From the NCBI GenBank assembly GCA_947627325.1, contig CANQVO010000004.1, positions 124,001-188,000 of the forward strand: 64,000 nt of DNA, in the 5' to 3' direction. The first letter of the stretch is position 1, and the number at the start of each line of letters is the position of its first letter. The stretch comes from an uncultured Oscillospiraceae bacterium. Lineage in GTDB: Bacteria > Bacillota > Clostridia > Oscillospirales > Oscillospiraceae. Both the position numbers and the translations under genes were made by a program. This document shows positions 8,545 through 17,110 of the stretch, in pieces. Below the pieces are notes generated by a model, which saw nothing but the letters and a program-made list of their open reading frames with translations, did not search any database and was not told the DNA's origin.

Positions 8545-9354
8545 ATGAAGAAAGTGTTTTCACGCATGCTTACGGCGGCTTTGTTGATCTCCATGCTTGC
8601 CGGATGTTCCGGGAACCGGCAGGGCGGCACGGTCAACACCGACGGGTCCACCTCCATGGCGGATGTGATGGGGGCGCTGACCGAGGCGTTCAAGACAAAA
8701 GAACCGGACATCACCGTCAATTACTCCGGCACCGGGTCCGGCTCCGGCATCAGCGGTGTGCTGGACGGCACCTGCGACATCGGCCTAAGTAGCCGTGGGC
8801 TCAAGCAGGAAGAAGTGGACCAGGGTGCGGTGGCCCATGTGGTGGCTCTGGACGGCGTGGCCGTCGTGGTAAACCCGAAGAACTCGGTCACAGACCTGAC
8901 TACGGAACAAATTGCGGATATTTTCACCGGGAAGATCACGAACTGGTCTGAGCTTGGCGGCGCGGACGCGCCCATCGCGGTCTATGGCCGTGAGGACGGC
9001 TCCGGGACCCGCAGCGCCTTTGAGGAGATCGTGGGCGTGGAGGGCGAGTGCGCCTATACCAACGAGTACGGCTCCACCGGCGATGTCATCGGGAATGTGG
9101 CCTCCAATGAAAACGCCATCGGCTATGCCTCCCTCTCCGCTGTGGACAGCAGCGTCACCGCCGCCAAGGTGAATGGCGTTACCCCCAGCGAGGCCACCGT
9201 CAAGGACGGGAGCTATCCCATTCAGCGCCCCTTTGTGATGGTCACGAAGGACGACGTGGAACTCTCCGAAGCGGCCCAGGCATTCCTCGATTTCGCGACG
9301 AGCGCGGAGGCGGCGGAGTATATTGCCGCGGCGGGCGCTGTTTATCCCAACTGA
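8545..9354 (+). CDS. pstS: Phosphate ABC transporter substrate-binding lipoprotein PstS
   Basis: A 269-aa lipoprotein with signal sequence and lipobox LAGC (Cys21), so it is anchored on the outer face of the membrane. It binds inorganic phosphate and hands it to PstCA. The body shows the PBP-like pattern of the family: the STSMADVMGAL loop near residue 35, GTGSGSG, and YGREDGSGTR, which contributes Ser/Thr and Arg contacts to phosphate. The start at 8545 follows AGGAG at 8531-8535; a longer open frame upstream lacks a signal peptide and is rejected. It is the first gene of pstSCAB-phoU. Confidence 0.93.
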   Translation: MKKVFSRMLTAALLISMLAGCSGNRQGGTVNTDGSTSMADVMGALTEAFKTKEPDITVNYSGTGSGSGISGVLDGTCDIGLSSRGLKQEEVDQGAVAHVVALDGVAVVVNPKNSVTDLTTEQIADIFTGKITNWSELGGADAPIAVYGREDGSGTRSAFEEIVGVEGECAYTNEYGSTGDVIGNVASNENAIGYASLSAVDSSVTAAKVNGVTPSEATVKDGSYPIQRPFVMVTKDDVELSEAAQAFLDFATSAEAAEYIAAAGAVYPN

Positions 9355-9355
9355 T

Positions 9356-10228
9356 ATGAAGAAAGCGAGAGCAAAAGCGGTAGAGAGGGCCATGCAGGTC
9401 CTCTTTACCCTGTGCGGACTGGTCGCGGTGGGATTTGTGCTGCTTATCACCATTTACTTGGTCATTTCCGGTATCCCGGCCATTCGGAAAATCGGCCTTT
9501 TCCAGTTCCTCTTCGGAAAGACCTGGGCGGCGGGTCAGGATCAGTACGGTATCCTTCCCCTGATCCTTACCTCCATCTATGGCACGGCCGGGGCCATCGT
9601 CATTGGCGTGCCCATCGGCTTTTTCACAGCGGTATTTCTCGCCAAAGCCGCTCCAAAATGGCTGGCAAACCTGCTCCGGCCCGCGGTCAGCCTGTTGGCG
9701 GGCATCCCGTCGGTGGTCTATGGCCTTGTGGGGATGTGTGTCCTGGTCCCGGCCCTGCGCGGCTGGCTCCATCTGCCCGCCGGGGACAGCCTGCTGGCGG
9801 CCATCCTTGTGCTGGCCGTGATGATCCTACCCTCCATCATCTCTCTTTCGGAGACGGCTCTGGAAGCGGTGCCGAGGGAGTACGAGGAGGCGTCCCTGGC
9901 CCTGGGGGCCACAAAGCTGGAGACGTATTTCCGCGTTTCCGCTCCCGCGGCCAAAAGCGGCATCGCGGCCGCCGTGGTGCTGGGGATCGGGCGGGCCATC
10001 GGGGAGGCCATGGCGATCATGATGGTGGCGGGAAACGTGGCCAATATGCCGGCCCTCACCCGGTCCGTGCGCTTCCTGACCACCGGCATCTCCATTGAGC
10101 TGAACTATTCCCAGGACGGGAGCTTACAGCGGCAGGCGCTGTTTTCCATCGGCCTTGTGCTGTTCCTCTTTATCATGCTGATCAACGCCTTTTTGAACCT
10201 GGTTTTGAAACGGGAGAAGGAGGGCTGA
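9356..10228 (+). CDS. pstC: Phosphate ABC transporter permease PstC
   Basis: A 290-aa inner-membrane permease with about six hydrophobic segments. Together with PstA it forms the phosphate channel. The EAA loop (PREYEEASLALGATKLETYFRV) contacts the PstB ATPase. The ATG at 9356 begins one base after the pstS stop, with no clear ribosome site, so translation is probably coupled; an upstream TTG at 9323 inside pstS is the alternative start. About 40 residues from the N-terminus the IRKIGLFQFLFGKTW stretch matches the extracytoplasmic entry of PstC proteins. Confidence 0.92.
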   Translation: MKKARAKAVERAMQVLFTLCGLVAVGFVLLITIYLVISGIPAIRKIGLFQFLFGKTWAAGQDQYGILPLILTSIYGTAGAIVIGVPIGFFTAVFLAKAAPKWLANLLRPAVSLLAGIPSVVYGLVGMCVLVPALRGWLHLPAGDSLLAAILVLAVMILPSIISLSETALEAVPREYEEASLALGATKLETYFRVSAPAAKSGIAAAVVLGIGRAIGEAMAIMMVAGNVANMPALTRSVRFLTTGISIELNYSQDGSLQRQALFSIGLVLFLFIMLINAFLNLVLKREKEG

Positions 10229-10229
10229 C

Positions 10230-11069
10230 ATGAAACGAAAGCTCTATGAGATCGCGGGCCGGACCCTCCTGTACGGGTGCGCGGCGGTTACTGCCTCTCT
10301 GCTCCTGTTCCTCATCGGGTATATCCTGTTTCGGGGGATCGGCGGCATCAACTGGCGGTTCCTGTCCACCGCCGAGAGTGTCATCAATGGTACGGTGGGC
10401 ATCCTCCCGGCCATCAAAAATACGGTGTTTGTCATCGTTGTATCCTTGATCGTATCCCTTCCTCTGGGGGTGGGCGCGGCGGTCTATCTCACCGAGTATG
10501 CCCGGAACCGGCGGTTTGTGGCGGCCATCGAGTTTGCCTCTGAAACGCTGGCGGGGATCCCCTCCATCATTTATGCCCTTGTGGGCGTCATCCTCTTCTG
10601 CACGGCACTGAAACTGCAAAAGACGCTGCTGGCCGGTTCCCTGACGCTGGTGATCATGATCCTGCCTACCATCATAAGGTCCACCCAGGAGAGCTTGAAA
10701 ACGGTGCCCCGATCCTACCGCGAAGGCGCGCTTGGCCTTGGGAGCGGGAAATGGCACATGATCCGCACGGTCGTGCTGCCCTCCTCCGTGGACGGGATCG
10801 TCACAGGATGTATCCTGGCCGTGGGCCGGGTGGTGGGAGAAAGCGCCGTGCTGATGTACACCGCCGGAATGAGTATGGCGATGCAGAGCTTTTCCCTTGA
10901 CCGTGTTGCCGGGGCTTCAGGCGCCACCCTCACCGTCGCGCTCTACCACTACGCCAAAGAAAACGCTGATTTTTCAGTCGCCTTTTCCATTGCGACCATT
11001 TTGCTGATCCTCACGGTCATCATCAATTTTTCCGCAAGTTTTCTTGGCCGGAAACTGAAAAGGAGCTGA
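10230..11069 (+). CDS. pstA: Phosphate ABC transporter permease PstA
   Basis: A 279-aa integral membrane permease, partner of PstC. It has roughly six transmembrane segments and an EAA-type loop (PRSYREGALGLGSGKWHMIRT) for coupling to PstB. The gene starts one base after the pstC stop, with GGAGAAGGAGGG upstream. Residues ESAVLMYTAGM and the C-terminal FSASFLGRKLKR tail are in line with PstA. Membership in the operon and size leave little doubt. Confidence 0.93.
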   Translation: MKRKLYEIAGRTLLYGCAAVTASLLLFLIGYILFRGIGGINWRFLSTAESVINGTVGILPAIKNTVFVIVVSLIVSLPLGVGAAVYLTEYARNRRFVAAIEFASETLAGIPSIIYALVGVILFCTALKLQKTLLAGSLTLVIMILPTIIRSTQESLKTVPRSYREGALGLGSGKWHMIRTVVLPSSVDGIVTGCILAVGRVVGESAVLMYTAGMSMAMQSFSLDRVAGASGATLTVALYHYAKENADFSVAFSIATILLILTVIINFSASFLGRKLKRS

Positions 11070-11072
11070 CTT

Positions 11073-11831
11073 ATGGCTGAACCGATCATTTCCGCAAGGG
11101 ATCTTGACTTCTATTACGGAGAGACCCACGCGCTGAAAAACATCTGCCTTGACATTCCAGAACACAATATCACGGCCCTGATCGGACCGTCCGGCTGTGG
11201 GAAATCTACATTCCTGCGTACCATCAACCGGATGAACGATCTGATCGAGGGCGTGAAAGTGACCGGTTCTCTGACCTACCGGGGGGAGGAGATCTACGCT
11301 CCTGGCCGGGATGTGACAGAGCTTCGCAGAAACATCGGCATGGTATTCCAGAGGCCCAATCCCTTCCCCATGTCCATTTACGACAATGTGGCCTACGGCC
11401 CGCGCACCCACGGGATCCGTGCCAAAGCAAGGCTTGACGACATTGTGGAGCAGTCCCTGCGGGACGCCGCCATTTGGGACGAGGTAAAGGACCGGCTGAA
11501 AAAGAACGCGCTGGGCCTCTCCGGCGGCCAGCAGCAGCGGCTGTGCATCGCCCGTGCCCTGGCGGTCAAGCCGGACGTGCTCCTGATGGACGAGTCCACC
11601 TCGGCCCTGGACCCCATCTCCACCTCCAAAATTGAGGATCTGGCGATGGAACTGAAAAAGGACTACACCATCGTGATCGTCACCCACAATATGCAGCAGG
11701 CGGTGCGTATCTCGGATCGGACGGCATTTTTCCTTTTGGGAGAACTCATTGAATACGGGGATACGGAAAAAATGTTCTCCCAGCCGGAGGATAAACGTAC
11801 CGAGGACTACATCACGGGGAGGTTTGGATAA
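11073..11831 (+). CDS. pstB: Phosphate ABC transporter ATPase PstB
   Basis: A 252-aa cytoplasmic ATPase powering PstCA. Walker [10 protein letters not shown] lies at 38-46, the Q loop in [12 protein letters not shown], the signature LSGGQQQR at 149-156, Walker [13 protein letters not shown] and the switch histidine in IVTHNMQQ. The [18 protein letters not shown] stretch is characteristic of PstB. The start is three bases after pstA behind AAAAGGAGC. Its last base overlaps the phoU ATG. Confidence 0.96.
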   Translation: MAEPIISARDLDFYYGETHALKNICLDIPEHNITALIGPSGCGKSTFLRTINRMNDLIEGVKVTGSLTYRGEEIYAPGRDVTELRRNIGMVFQRPNPFPMSIYDNVAYGPRTHGIRAKARLDDIVEQSLRDAAIWDEVKDRLKKNALGLSGGQQQRLCIARALAVKPDVLLMDESTSALDPISTSKIEDLAMELKKDYTIVIVTHNMQQAVRISDRTAFFLLGELIEYGDTEKMFSQPEDKRTEDYITGRFG

Positions 11832-12487
11832 TGCGGACACGGTTTGACGAGCAGTTGGTCACGCTGGGGCAGGAGCTCATCAAGATGGGGGCGCTGTGCG
11901 AGGAAGTGATCTCTCTGGCCGCTTCCGCTCTCATTCAAAAGGATGACGCGCTGGCGGCGAAGATCGCGCCGCTGGACCATGCGATCGACGAAAAGGAGCG
12001 ACAAATCGAATCCATGTGCCTGCGGCTTCTGTTACAGCAGCAGCCGGTGGCGCGGGACCTGCGGCAAATATCCGCCGCCTTAAAAATGGTCACGGATATG
12101 GAGCGGATCGGGGATCAGGCGGAGGACGTCGCGGAGATCCTGCCCTTTCTGAACGGCAGGACGCTCCCTGAGCATATCCAAATCCGGGAAATGGCGAGGG
12201 CGACCATCAAAATGGTGACGGACAGCGTGGACGCCTATGTGAAACAGGATACCGCCATCGCCGAGGCGGTCATCGCTTCCGATGACATGGTGGACGACTT
12301 TTTTAAGGGGATCAAAAACAGCCTGATCTCCCTGATCGCGCAAAATCCCACCGAGGGGGAATACGCCCTTGACCTTTTGATGGTGGCAAAATACTTTGAA
12401 CGGATCGGGGACCACGCCACAAACATCGCCGGATGGGTGCTGTTTTCCGTCACCGGGGAAAAAGGCGTACAGCCGCCGGCGGATTGA
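11831..12487 (+). CDS. phoU: Phosphate signalling regulator PhoU
   Basis: A 218-aa helical protein made of two PhoU repeats (about residues 15-100 and 115-205), each with the conserved ERIGDQAxD/ERIGDHAxN metal-binding helix (MERIGDQAEDVAE and FERIGDHATNIAG). PhoU links PstSCAB transport to the sensor kinase so that the Pho response is shut off when phosphate is plentiful. The ATG shares one base with the pstB stop, so it is translationally coupled. Confidence 0.95.
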   Translation: MRTRFDEQLVTLGQELIKMGALCEEVISLAASALIQKDDALAAKIAPLDHAIDEKERQIESMCLRLLLQQQPVARDLRQISAALKMVTDMERIGDQAEDVAEILPFLNGRTLPEHIQIREMARATIKMVTDSVDAYVKQDTAIAEAVIASDDMVDDFFKGIKNSLISLIAQNPTEGEYALDLLMVAKYFERIGDHATNIAGWVLFSVTGEKGVQPPAD

Positions 12488-12544
12488 AAAAAGCCGGGAA
12501 AGGTGCTATGATCACCGATAGAAAGCGGGAAGGAGGGGAACCTC

Positions 12545-13213
12545 TTGATTTTCTGTGTGGAAGATGACAGCGGGATCCGGGATCTGATGATATATACCTT
12601 GAACTCCGCGGGCTTTGAGGCGAGGGGCTTTTCGGACGGAGCGGCCTTTCTGGACGCGCTCCATGAGAATGCCCCGGAGCTGGTGCTTCTCGACATCATG
12701 CTCCCCGGCGAGGACGGCATCCGTATTTTGAAAAAGTTGCGCTCGGACGGCAACAAGGTGCCTGTCATCATGGCTACGGCAAAGGGAACCGAGTACGACA
12801 AGGTGATCGGGCTTGACCTGGGCGCGGACGACTATCTGGCCAAGCCTTTCGGCATGATGGAACTAGTGTCCCGCGTGAAAGCGGTCCTCCGCCGCGCCGC
12901 GCCGGCCCCTCAAAGCGAGGTGCTGTCCCACCACGGGATACAGATGGACACGGCACAGCACATAGTGACGATGGACGGGACGCCAGTAGAGCTTACTTTT
13001 AAGGAATATGAACTGCTCCGTATTTTTATGGAAAATCCCGGTCGGGTGTTTACCCGCGACCAACTGCTGGCAAGTATATGGGGAGACTCATACGCCGGAG
13101 AAACACGCACAGTGGATGTCCATATCGGTACGCTGCGGACAAAGCTGGGGCGCTGTGGTACTTACATTGAAACGGTGCGCGGCGTTGGCTATCGATTGAG
13201 GGCAAAATCATGA
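12545..13213 (+). CDS. phoP: PhoB/PhoP-type OmpR-family response regulator
   Basis: A 222-aa response regulator: receiver domain (1-112) with acidic pair Glu6-Asp7, phosphoacceptor Asp50 in LLDIMLPGEDG, Thr78 and Lys100 (YLAKPF), and a winged-helix DNA-binding domain (130-220) with RVFTRDQLLASIW and ETRTVDVHIGTLRTKL. It starts at TTG 12545, preceded by AGGAGGGG at optimal distance. It follows phoU by 57 bp and overlaps the kinase gene (ATGA). Position in the pst locus makes control of phosphate uptake the likely role. PhoB versus PhoP naming is convention. Confidence 0.9.
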   Translation: MIFCVEDDSGIRDLMIYTLNSAGFEARGFSDGAAFLDALHENAPELVLLDIMLPGEDGIRILKKLRSDGNKVPVIMATAKGTEYDKVIGLDLGADDYLAKPFGMMELVSRVKAVLRRAAPAPQSEVLSHHGIQMDTAQHIVTMDGTPVELTFKEYELLRIFMENPGRVFTRDQLLASIWGDSYAGETRTVDVHIGTLRTKLGRCGTYIETVRGVGYRLRAKS

Positions 13214-14874
13214 CAAAACGAATTTTCAGGTCGATCTGCCTTGTGGCTATCGCGGTTTTCCTGGCCTCCGTGGCGCTGTTTCTCGGTGTGCTTTATGACT
13301 ATTTTGGAAATGTCCAGCAAAATCAATTAAAGACGCAGACGGAGTTGGCCGCGCAGGGCGTTCAGACAATGGGAGCGAAATATTTTGAGGGGCTTTCCCC
13401 CAAGGGCTACCGTATCTCATGGGTCAGCGCGGACGGTGATGTGCTTTACGACAGTGAAGCGGATTCCTCCGAAATGGAAAATCACCTTGCCCGTGAGGAG
13501 ATCGAGGAGGCGCTTGCATCCGGCTACGGTGAGAGTTCCCGGTACTCCGTTACCTTGATGGAACGCACGCTGTACAGCGCGAAAAGGCTGTCCGATGGAA
13601 CGGTGATCCGTCTGTCCGTCGCGCAGAGTACGCTTCTGACGTTGCTCCTTGGCATGATGCAACCCATCGCTGTGATCATCGCGCTCGCGATCGGGATCTC
13701 CTTCTGGCTGGCACACCGCCTTTCCAAACATATTACCGCGCCTTTGAACCGGCTGGATCTGGATGACCCGCTGAACAATGAGGGGTACGACGAGCTATCC
13801 CCGCTTCTCCGGCGGATCGACGCCCAGCAGCGGCAAATCCGACAGCAGGAAAAAGAACTCCGGCAAAAGCAGGAGGAATTTGAGGCCGTTACCGAAAATA
13901 TGGCCGAGGGTATTCTTCTTCTGAACACGAAGGGTGTGATTTTAGGGATCAATCGGGCCGCAAGCGCCCTTTTTGGAACGACTCGAAACGCCATCGGCAA
14001 AACGATTTTGTCGGTCAATCGAAATATAGAACTATCGGAGCTTCTTTCGGGAATGGAAAGCGGCGCGCGGACGGAAAAAATCATAGATTTGAACGGCGGG
14101 AAATATCAGCTCGCGCTGAACCCGGTCAGAGAGAGCGGTCATATCTCCGGGGCCGTGCTTCTCATGCTCGACGTTACGGAAAAAGAGCGGGCGGAGCAGA
14201 TGCGCCGGGAGTTTACGGCGAATGTGTCCCATGAGCTCAAAACACCGTTGCATACCATCGCGGGGTGCGCGGAGCTTTTGGAAAACGGCATGGTGCGCCC
14301 CGAAGATACGGCGAGGTTCTACTCTCAAATTCGCGGCGAGGCCGGACGCATGATCGCTCTGGTGGAAGATATTATTCGCCTCTCCCATTTGGACGAGGGG
14401 GCGGAGGATATGAAGCGGGAGCGCGTCGATCTTTATACTCTGGCCGCCGAAACAGGGAAGTCCCTTTCCCGCGAGGCGGAAAGCGCCGGTGTTTCCGTCA
14501 GCTTTGAGGGTGAAAATGCCGTTGTATATGGTATCCCACAGCTTCTGGAGAGCATTGTTTATAACCTCACAGACAACGCGATCAAGTACAACCGGCAGGG
14601 CGGAACGGTAAAGGTATCCGTAGGCCGCTCTGCGGAGGGCGTTCGCCTCTGCGTAGCTGATACAGGGATCGGCATCCCGCCGGAGCATCGGGAGCGCATT
14701 TTCGAGCGTTTCTACCGGGTGGATAAAAGCCGTTCAAAAGAGCTTGGCGGTACTGGGCTGGGACTGTCCATCGTCAAACACGCCGCAAGGCTCCATAACG
14801 CGAAAATAGAACTGCAAAGCGCAGAGGGAGAGGGCACAACGGTTACGGTGGTTTTCCCGGAGGCGAATAAATGA
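13210..14874 (+). CDS. phoR: PhoR-type sensor histidine kinase
   Basis: A 554-aa membrane kinase: TM1 (about 8-30), an extracytoplasmic domain of about 120 residues, TM2 (about 150-170), a short linker and coiled coil rich in Gln/Glu, a PAS-like domain (about 225-325), then HisKA with SHELKTPLHT (His341 the phosphorylated residue) and HATPase_c with N box NLTDNAIKYN, DTGIGIPPEHRERIFERF and GGTGLGLSIV. It phosphorylates the neighbouring regulator when PhoU/PstSCAB report phosphate shortage. Its ATG overlaps the regulator's stop. It is the last gene before the right att copy. Confidence 0.92.
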   Translation: MTKRIFRSICLVAIAVFLASVALFLGVLYDYFGNVQQNQLKTQTELAAQGVQTMGAKYFEGLSPKGYRISWVSADGDVLYDSEADSSEMENHLAREEIEEALASGYGESSRYSVTLMERTLYSAKRLSDGTVIRLSVAQSTLLTLLLGMMQPIAVIIALAIGISFWLAHRLSKHITAPLNRLDLDDPLNNEGYDELSPLLRRIDAQQRQIRQQEKELRQKQEEFEAVTENMAEGILLLNTKGVILGINRAASALFGTTRNAIGKTILSVNRNIELSELLSGMESGARTEKIIDLNGGKYQLALNPVRESGHISGAVLLMLDVTEKERAEQMRREFTANVSHELKTPLHTIAGCAELLENGMVRPEDTARFYSQIRGEAGRMIALVEDIIRLSHLDEGAEDMKRERVDLYTLAAETGKSLSREAESAGVSVSFEGENAVVYGIPQLLESIVYNLTDNAIKYNRQGGTVKVSVGRSAEGVRLCVADTGIGIPPEHRERIFERFYRVDKSRSKELGGTGLGLSIVKHAARLHNAKIELQSAEGEGTTVTVVFPEANK

Positions 14875-14945
14875 TTTTCTCTGTTCAAAGATTTTGACGC
14901 AACGAAAGACAGCGCCCTTAAACTCTACTGATCTCCCGCGTGGCC

Positions 14946-15124
14946 CTGACCCATATTTTGACCCAGAACGGGAAAAAGCACATGGAGACAATGGAGCGGA
15001 GAGGGCTGCAATGAAAATGATTTGGAGCGAAAACGAGCGCAAATAGCCGCAAATGCCACGGTTTGAAAACCAGCCACAGCTCATAACCGGTCGACCGCAG
15101 GTTCAAGTCCTACCCACGCAACCA
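14946..15124. repeat. Direct repeat, right copy (element end plus att site)
   Basis: Same orientation and length as 4483-4662, with most positions of the first ~110 bp identical. It marks the right border of the island: GC content steps up sharply beyond it and ordinary chromosomal genes begin. The island between the copies is about 10.3 kb. Confidence 0.75.
15080..15124 (+). other. tRNA 3'-half remnant (CAT anticodon), right att core
   Basis: Begins at the same CTCATAA loop as the left copy and ends CGCAACCA, a proper CCA-type 3' end. The T stem has one mismatch (GCAGG against CCTAC), and the 5' part of a tRNA is missing. It is imperfectly identical to the left core, so the two sites have diverged or come from different elements. 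Confidence 0.65.
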
Positions 15125-15125
15125 G

Positions 15126-15161
15126 AAAAGCACCGTCTTTCTCACGAAAGACGGTGCTTTT
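15126..15161 (+). terminator. Rho-independent terminator behind right tRNA half
   Basis: A 16-bp perfect stem AAAAGCACCGTCTTTC with loop TCAC runs into a T tract. It is probably the native terminator of the original tRNA gene. Confidence 0.8.
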
Positions 15162-15199
15162 TTCGTTTTTCAGCCTTTTCCGGGGCAGGCAGTGGGACC

Positions 15200-15520
15200 T
15201 TAGGCCTGGGACTGCCAGTAGGCGATGATCTTTTTCACCATTTCGGTGCAGTCGGACTGGGCGGTGGAGTCGTGGTAGGGCTTCCTCTCGCTGAAGGTGT
15301 GGCCGCAGGGCTCCAGGTCGTCGTCCTCATAGCCGCCGCTGACGCCCACCAGCCACTTGCCCAAGGCGCCGGTCTTGAACTTGAAGATGTAATAGCGCAT
15401 CTCGTTGTACTCGAACTGCCCGGCGCACTCGATCCTGCTGGGCGCTCTGCCCAGTTCCTGGGGGTCGGAGAGCCACGCGATCATGTCCTCCCGGGCCGCC
15501 TCGGCCTGCTTGCTGTTCAT
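15200..15520 (-). CDS. Small conserved-looking hypothetical protein
   Basis: A 106-aa soluble, acidic protein. The ATG is preceded by a full AGGAGG at ideal spacing, and codon use matches the GC-rich chromosome, so it is a real gene. It contains a central stretch of aromatic residues (FEYNEMRYYIFKFKTGALGK) followed by LVGVSGGYEDDDLEPCGHTFSE and a C-terminal helix ending in AYWQSQA. I do not recognise a family. It lies 60 bp downstream of the ECF transporter gene on the same strand and may share its transcript. Confidence 0.6.
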   Translation of the reverse strand: MNSKQAEAAREDMIAWLSDPQELGRAPSRIECAGQFEYNEMRYYIFKFKTGALGKWLVGVSGGYEDDDLEPCGHTFSERKPYHDSTAQSDCTEMVKKIIAYWQSQA

Positions 15521-15582
15521 CTTTCAGGACCTCCTTGATTGCTTCTCTGGTATCATACCACGGCGGGAAAGGGCCGCCGGGG

Positions 15583-16161
15583 TCAGCTGTTGAAGGGGTC
15601 TTTGCGGGGGCGGGTCTTGGAGAAGGGGACCAGCTTGGCCCGGTCCAGGGCCACCATGATGATGGGGATGAGGGTGAGCTGGAGGATGATGCCGGGGATG
15701 GCGGTGAGCAGGGCGCCGGAGAGGAAGATCTCCCAGCTGAAGGGCAGGCCCGTGGCCCCCATCATGACGATCCGCGCCGCCGCCCAGACCACCCGGCCGC
15801 CGATCATGGCAAGAAGGAGGGAGCGGTAGAGGGAGAAGACGCACTTCCACCGGGAGCGGCCATAGAGATAGCCCACGATGGCGCCGTAGGCGCACAGCTC
15901 GAAGGCCATGCCGATGCCCTGGGGCATGGGGGGCATATCAAAGAGGGCGAAGCGCAGCAGGGGGCAGACAAAGCCCACCAGCGCGCCGTACTGCCACCCG
16001 CAGATGAGCCCGCACAGCAGGACGGGGATGTGCATGGGCAGGAGCAGATTGCCCACCTTGGGGATCTGAGCGGTGGCGAAGGGCAGCACCAGGGCCAGGG
16101 CCAAAAACAGGGCCGCCAGGGTCAGGGTACGGACGTAGTCGCGGACAGTCTTGCTTTTCAT
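15583..16161 (-). CDS. ECF transporter S component (vitamin-type substrate)
   Basis: A 192-aa membrane protein with five to six hydrophobic helices. The motif LLLPMHIPVLLCGLICG early in the protein and the glycine-rich loop WQYGALVGF are typical of energy-coupling-factor substrate-binding (S) components, which capture vitamins or metals and use a shared ECF ATPase module encoded elsewhere. No riboswitch or biosynthetic neighbour identifies the substrate. The ATG follows AAAGGAGAT. A strong promoter lies 50-80 bp upstream. Confidence 0.8.
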   Translation of the reverse strand: MKSKTVRDYVRTLTLAALFLALALVLPFATAQIPKVGNLLLPMHIPVLLCGLICGWQYGALVGFVCPLLRFALFDMPPMPQGIGMAFELCAYGAIVGYLYGRSRWKCVFSLYRSLLLAMIGGRVVWAAARIVMMGATGLPFSWEIFLSGALLTAIPGIILQLTLIPIIMVALDRAKLVPFSKTRPRKDPFNS

Positions 16162-16212
16162 GGGGGCGATCTCCTTTCTCGGGGGGCGGAGGGTTGCTGA
16201 TACACAGCGTCT

Positions 16213-16241
16213 ATTATAGTCGCCTACCGATCATACCACAA
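16213..16241 (-). promoter_or_regulatory. Sigma-A promoter of the ECF S-component gene
   Basis: On the minus strand TTGTGG, 17 bp and a consensus TATAAT (16213-16218). Confidence 0.75.
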
Positions 16242-16279
16242 AGATAGTCGGATTTCAAACAGAAAAGCGCTGGGGGCGC

Positions 16280-16309
16280 TTGTCAGCGGGGGCGGGGGGG
16301 TGGTATACT
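16280..16309 (+). promoter_or_regulatory. Divergent sigma-A promoter of the AlkZ-related gene
   Basis: TTGTCA (16280) and TATACT (16304) with an 18-bp G-rich spacer, diverging from the ECF promoter 40 bp away. Confidence 0.65.
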
Positions 16310-16345
16310 GGCGAAAAACGGACCGACGGACGCGGGGGGAGCGGC

Positions 16346-17017
16346 ATGGGCAGAGAGATCACATCCTGGGAGGAGCTGGAGCGGCTGGTGCTGGAGGTGG
16401 GCATTCTGCCCTTCTTCCGCCACGACATCCCCGGCTTCTCCGTGGAGGACCACACGCCGCCGGAGTTGTGGTTCTCCGGGGAGGAGGGGCCCTGGGAGTG
16501 GAAGGGCCCGGTGGCCCGGGCGGGCTCCTGCGTCTACGGCAAGCTCTTTCGCAACAAGGCGGCCTTTGTCAGCCTGGAGTGGTTCCCCGACCTGGCCAAC
16601 TACCGCCGGGACGGGTACGACTTCGACGCCCGGTACGAAGACGGCCTGGCGGCCTACCGGGACAAGGAGATCGTGGACGCTCTGCTGCGGGGCGGGCCCC
16701 TGCTGACCCGGGAGCTGAAGCGGGCCTGCGGCTACGGCGGCAAGGAGGGCAAGAAGGGGTTCGACACCGTCATCACCCGCCTGCAGATGCAGACCTACGT
16801 GAACGTGGCCGACTTCGCCTACATGGCCGACGCCTACGGCAACCTCTACGGCTGGGGCGTGGCCCGGTACACCACCCCGGAGGCGCAGTTCGGCGCCCAG
16901 CGGGTCCGTGCCGCCTACGCCCGGACCCCCCAGGCGTCCCGGGACCGGCTCCTGGACCACCTGCGCCGCCTGCTCCCGCGGGCCACGGAGGCGCAACTGA
17001 CCAAGTTCCTCGGGTAG
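16346..17017 (+). CDS. AlkZ-related winged-helix protein
   Basis: A 223-aa soluble protein resembling the small 'AlkZ-related' proteins of gut Clostridia, which share the winged-helix build of the AlkZ (HTH_42) DNA glycosylase family but lack much of it. Visible features: VLEVGILPFFRHDIPGFSVE, an aromatic ELWFSGEEGPWEWKGPVAR block, then an HTH-like region around ALLRGGPLLTRELKRACGYG. It starts at ATG 16346, 25 bases beyond the earliest in-frame codons, because GGGGGAGCGG lies directly upstream. Whether it repairs DNA is unknown. Confidence 0.6.
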   Translation: MGREITSWEELERLVLEVGILPFFRHDIPGFSVEDHTPPELWFSGEEGPWEWKGPVARAGSCVYGKLFRNKAAFVSLEWFPDLANYRRDGYDFDARYEDGLAAYRDKEIVDALLRGGPLLTRELKRACGYGGKEGKKGFDTVITRLQMQTYVNVADFAYMADAYGNLYGWGVARYTTPEAQFGAQRVRAAYARTPQASRDRLLDHLRRLLPRATEAQLTKFLG

Positions 17018-17040
17018 CCCGGGCCGCCCGGACAGAGGAA

Positions 17041-17078
17041 AAAGGCGCCGTTTCCCACGGGAAACGGCGCCTTTTTTT
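17041..17078 (+). terminator. Rho-independent terminator (bidirectional)
   Basis: AAAGGCGCCGTTTCC with its exact complement around CAC, then seven T. It serves the AlkZ-related gene and, read from the other side, the DUF308 gene. Confidence 0.85.
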
Positions 17079-17110
17079 GGGCGTGGTTGCTTTGGGGCAA
17101 AAGGGGCCGG

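Noticed and set aside
15583-16260. Vitamin riboswitch before the ECF S-component gene
   Set aside because: The leader between the promoter and the start codon is only about 45 bases and shows no conserved fold.
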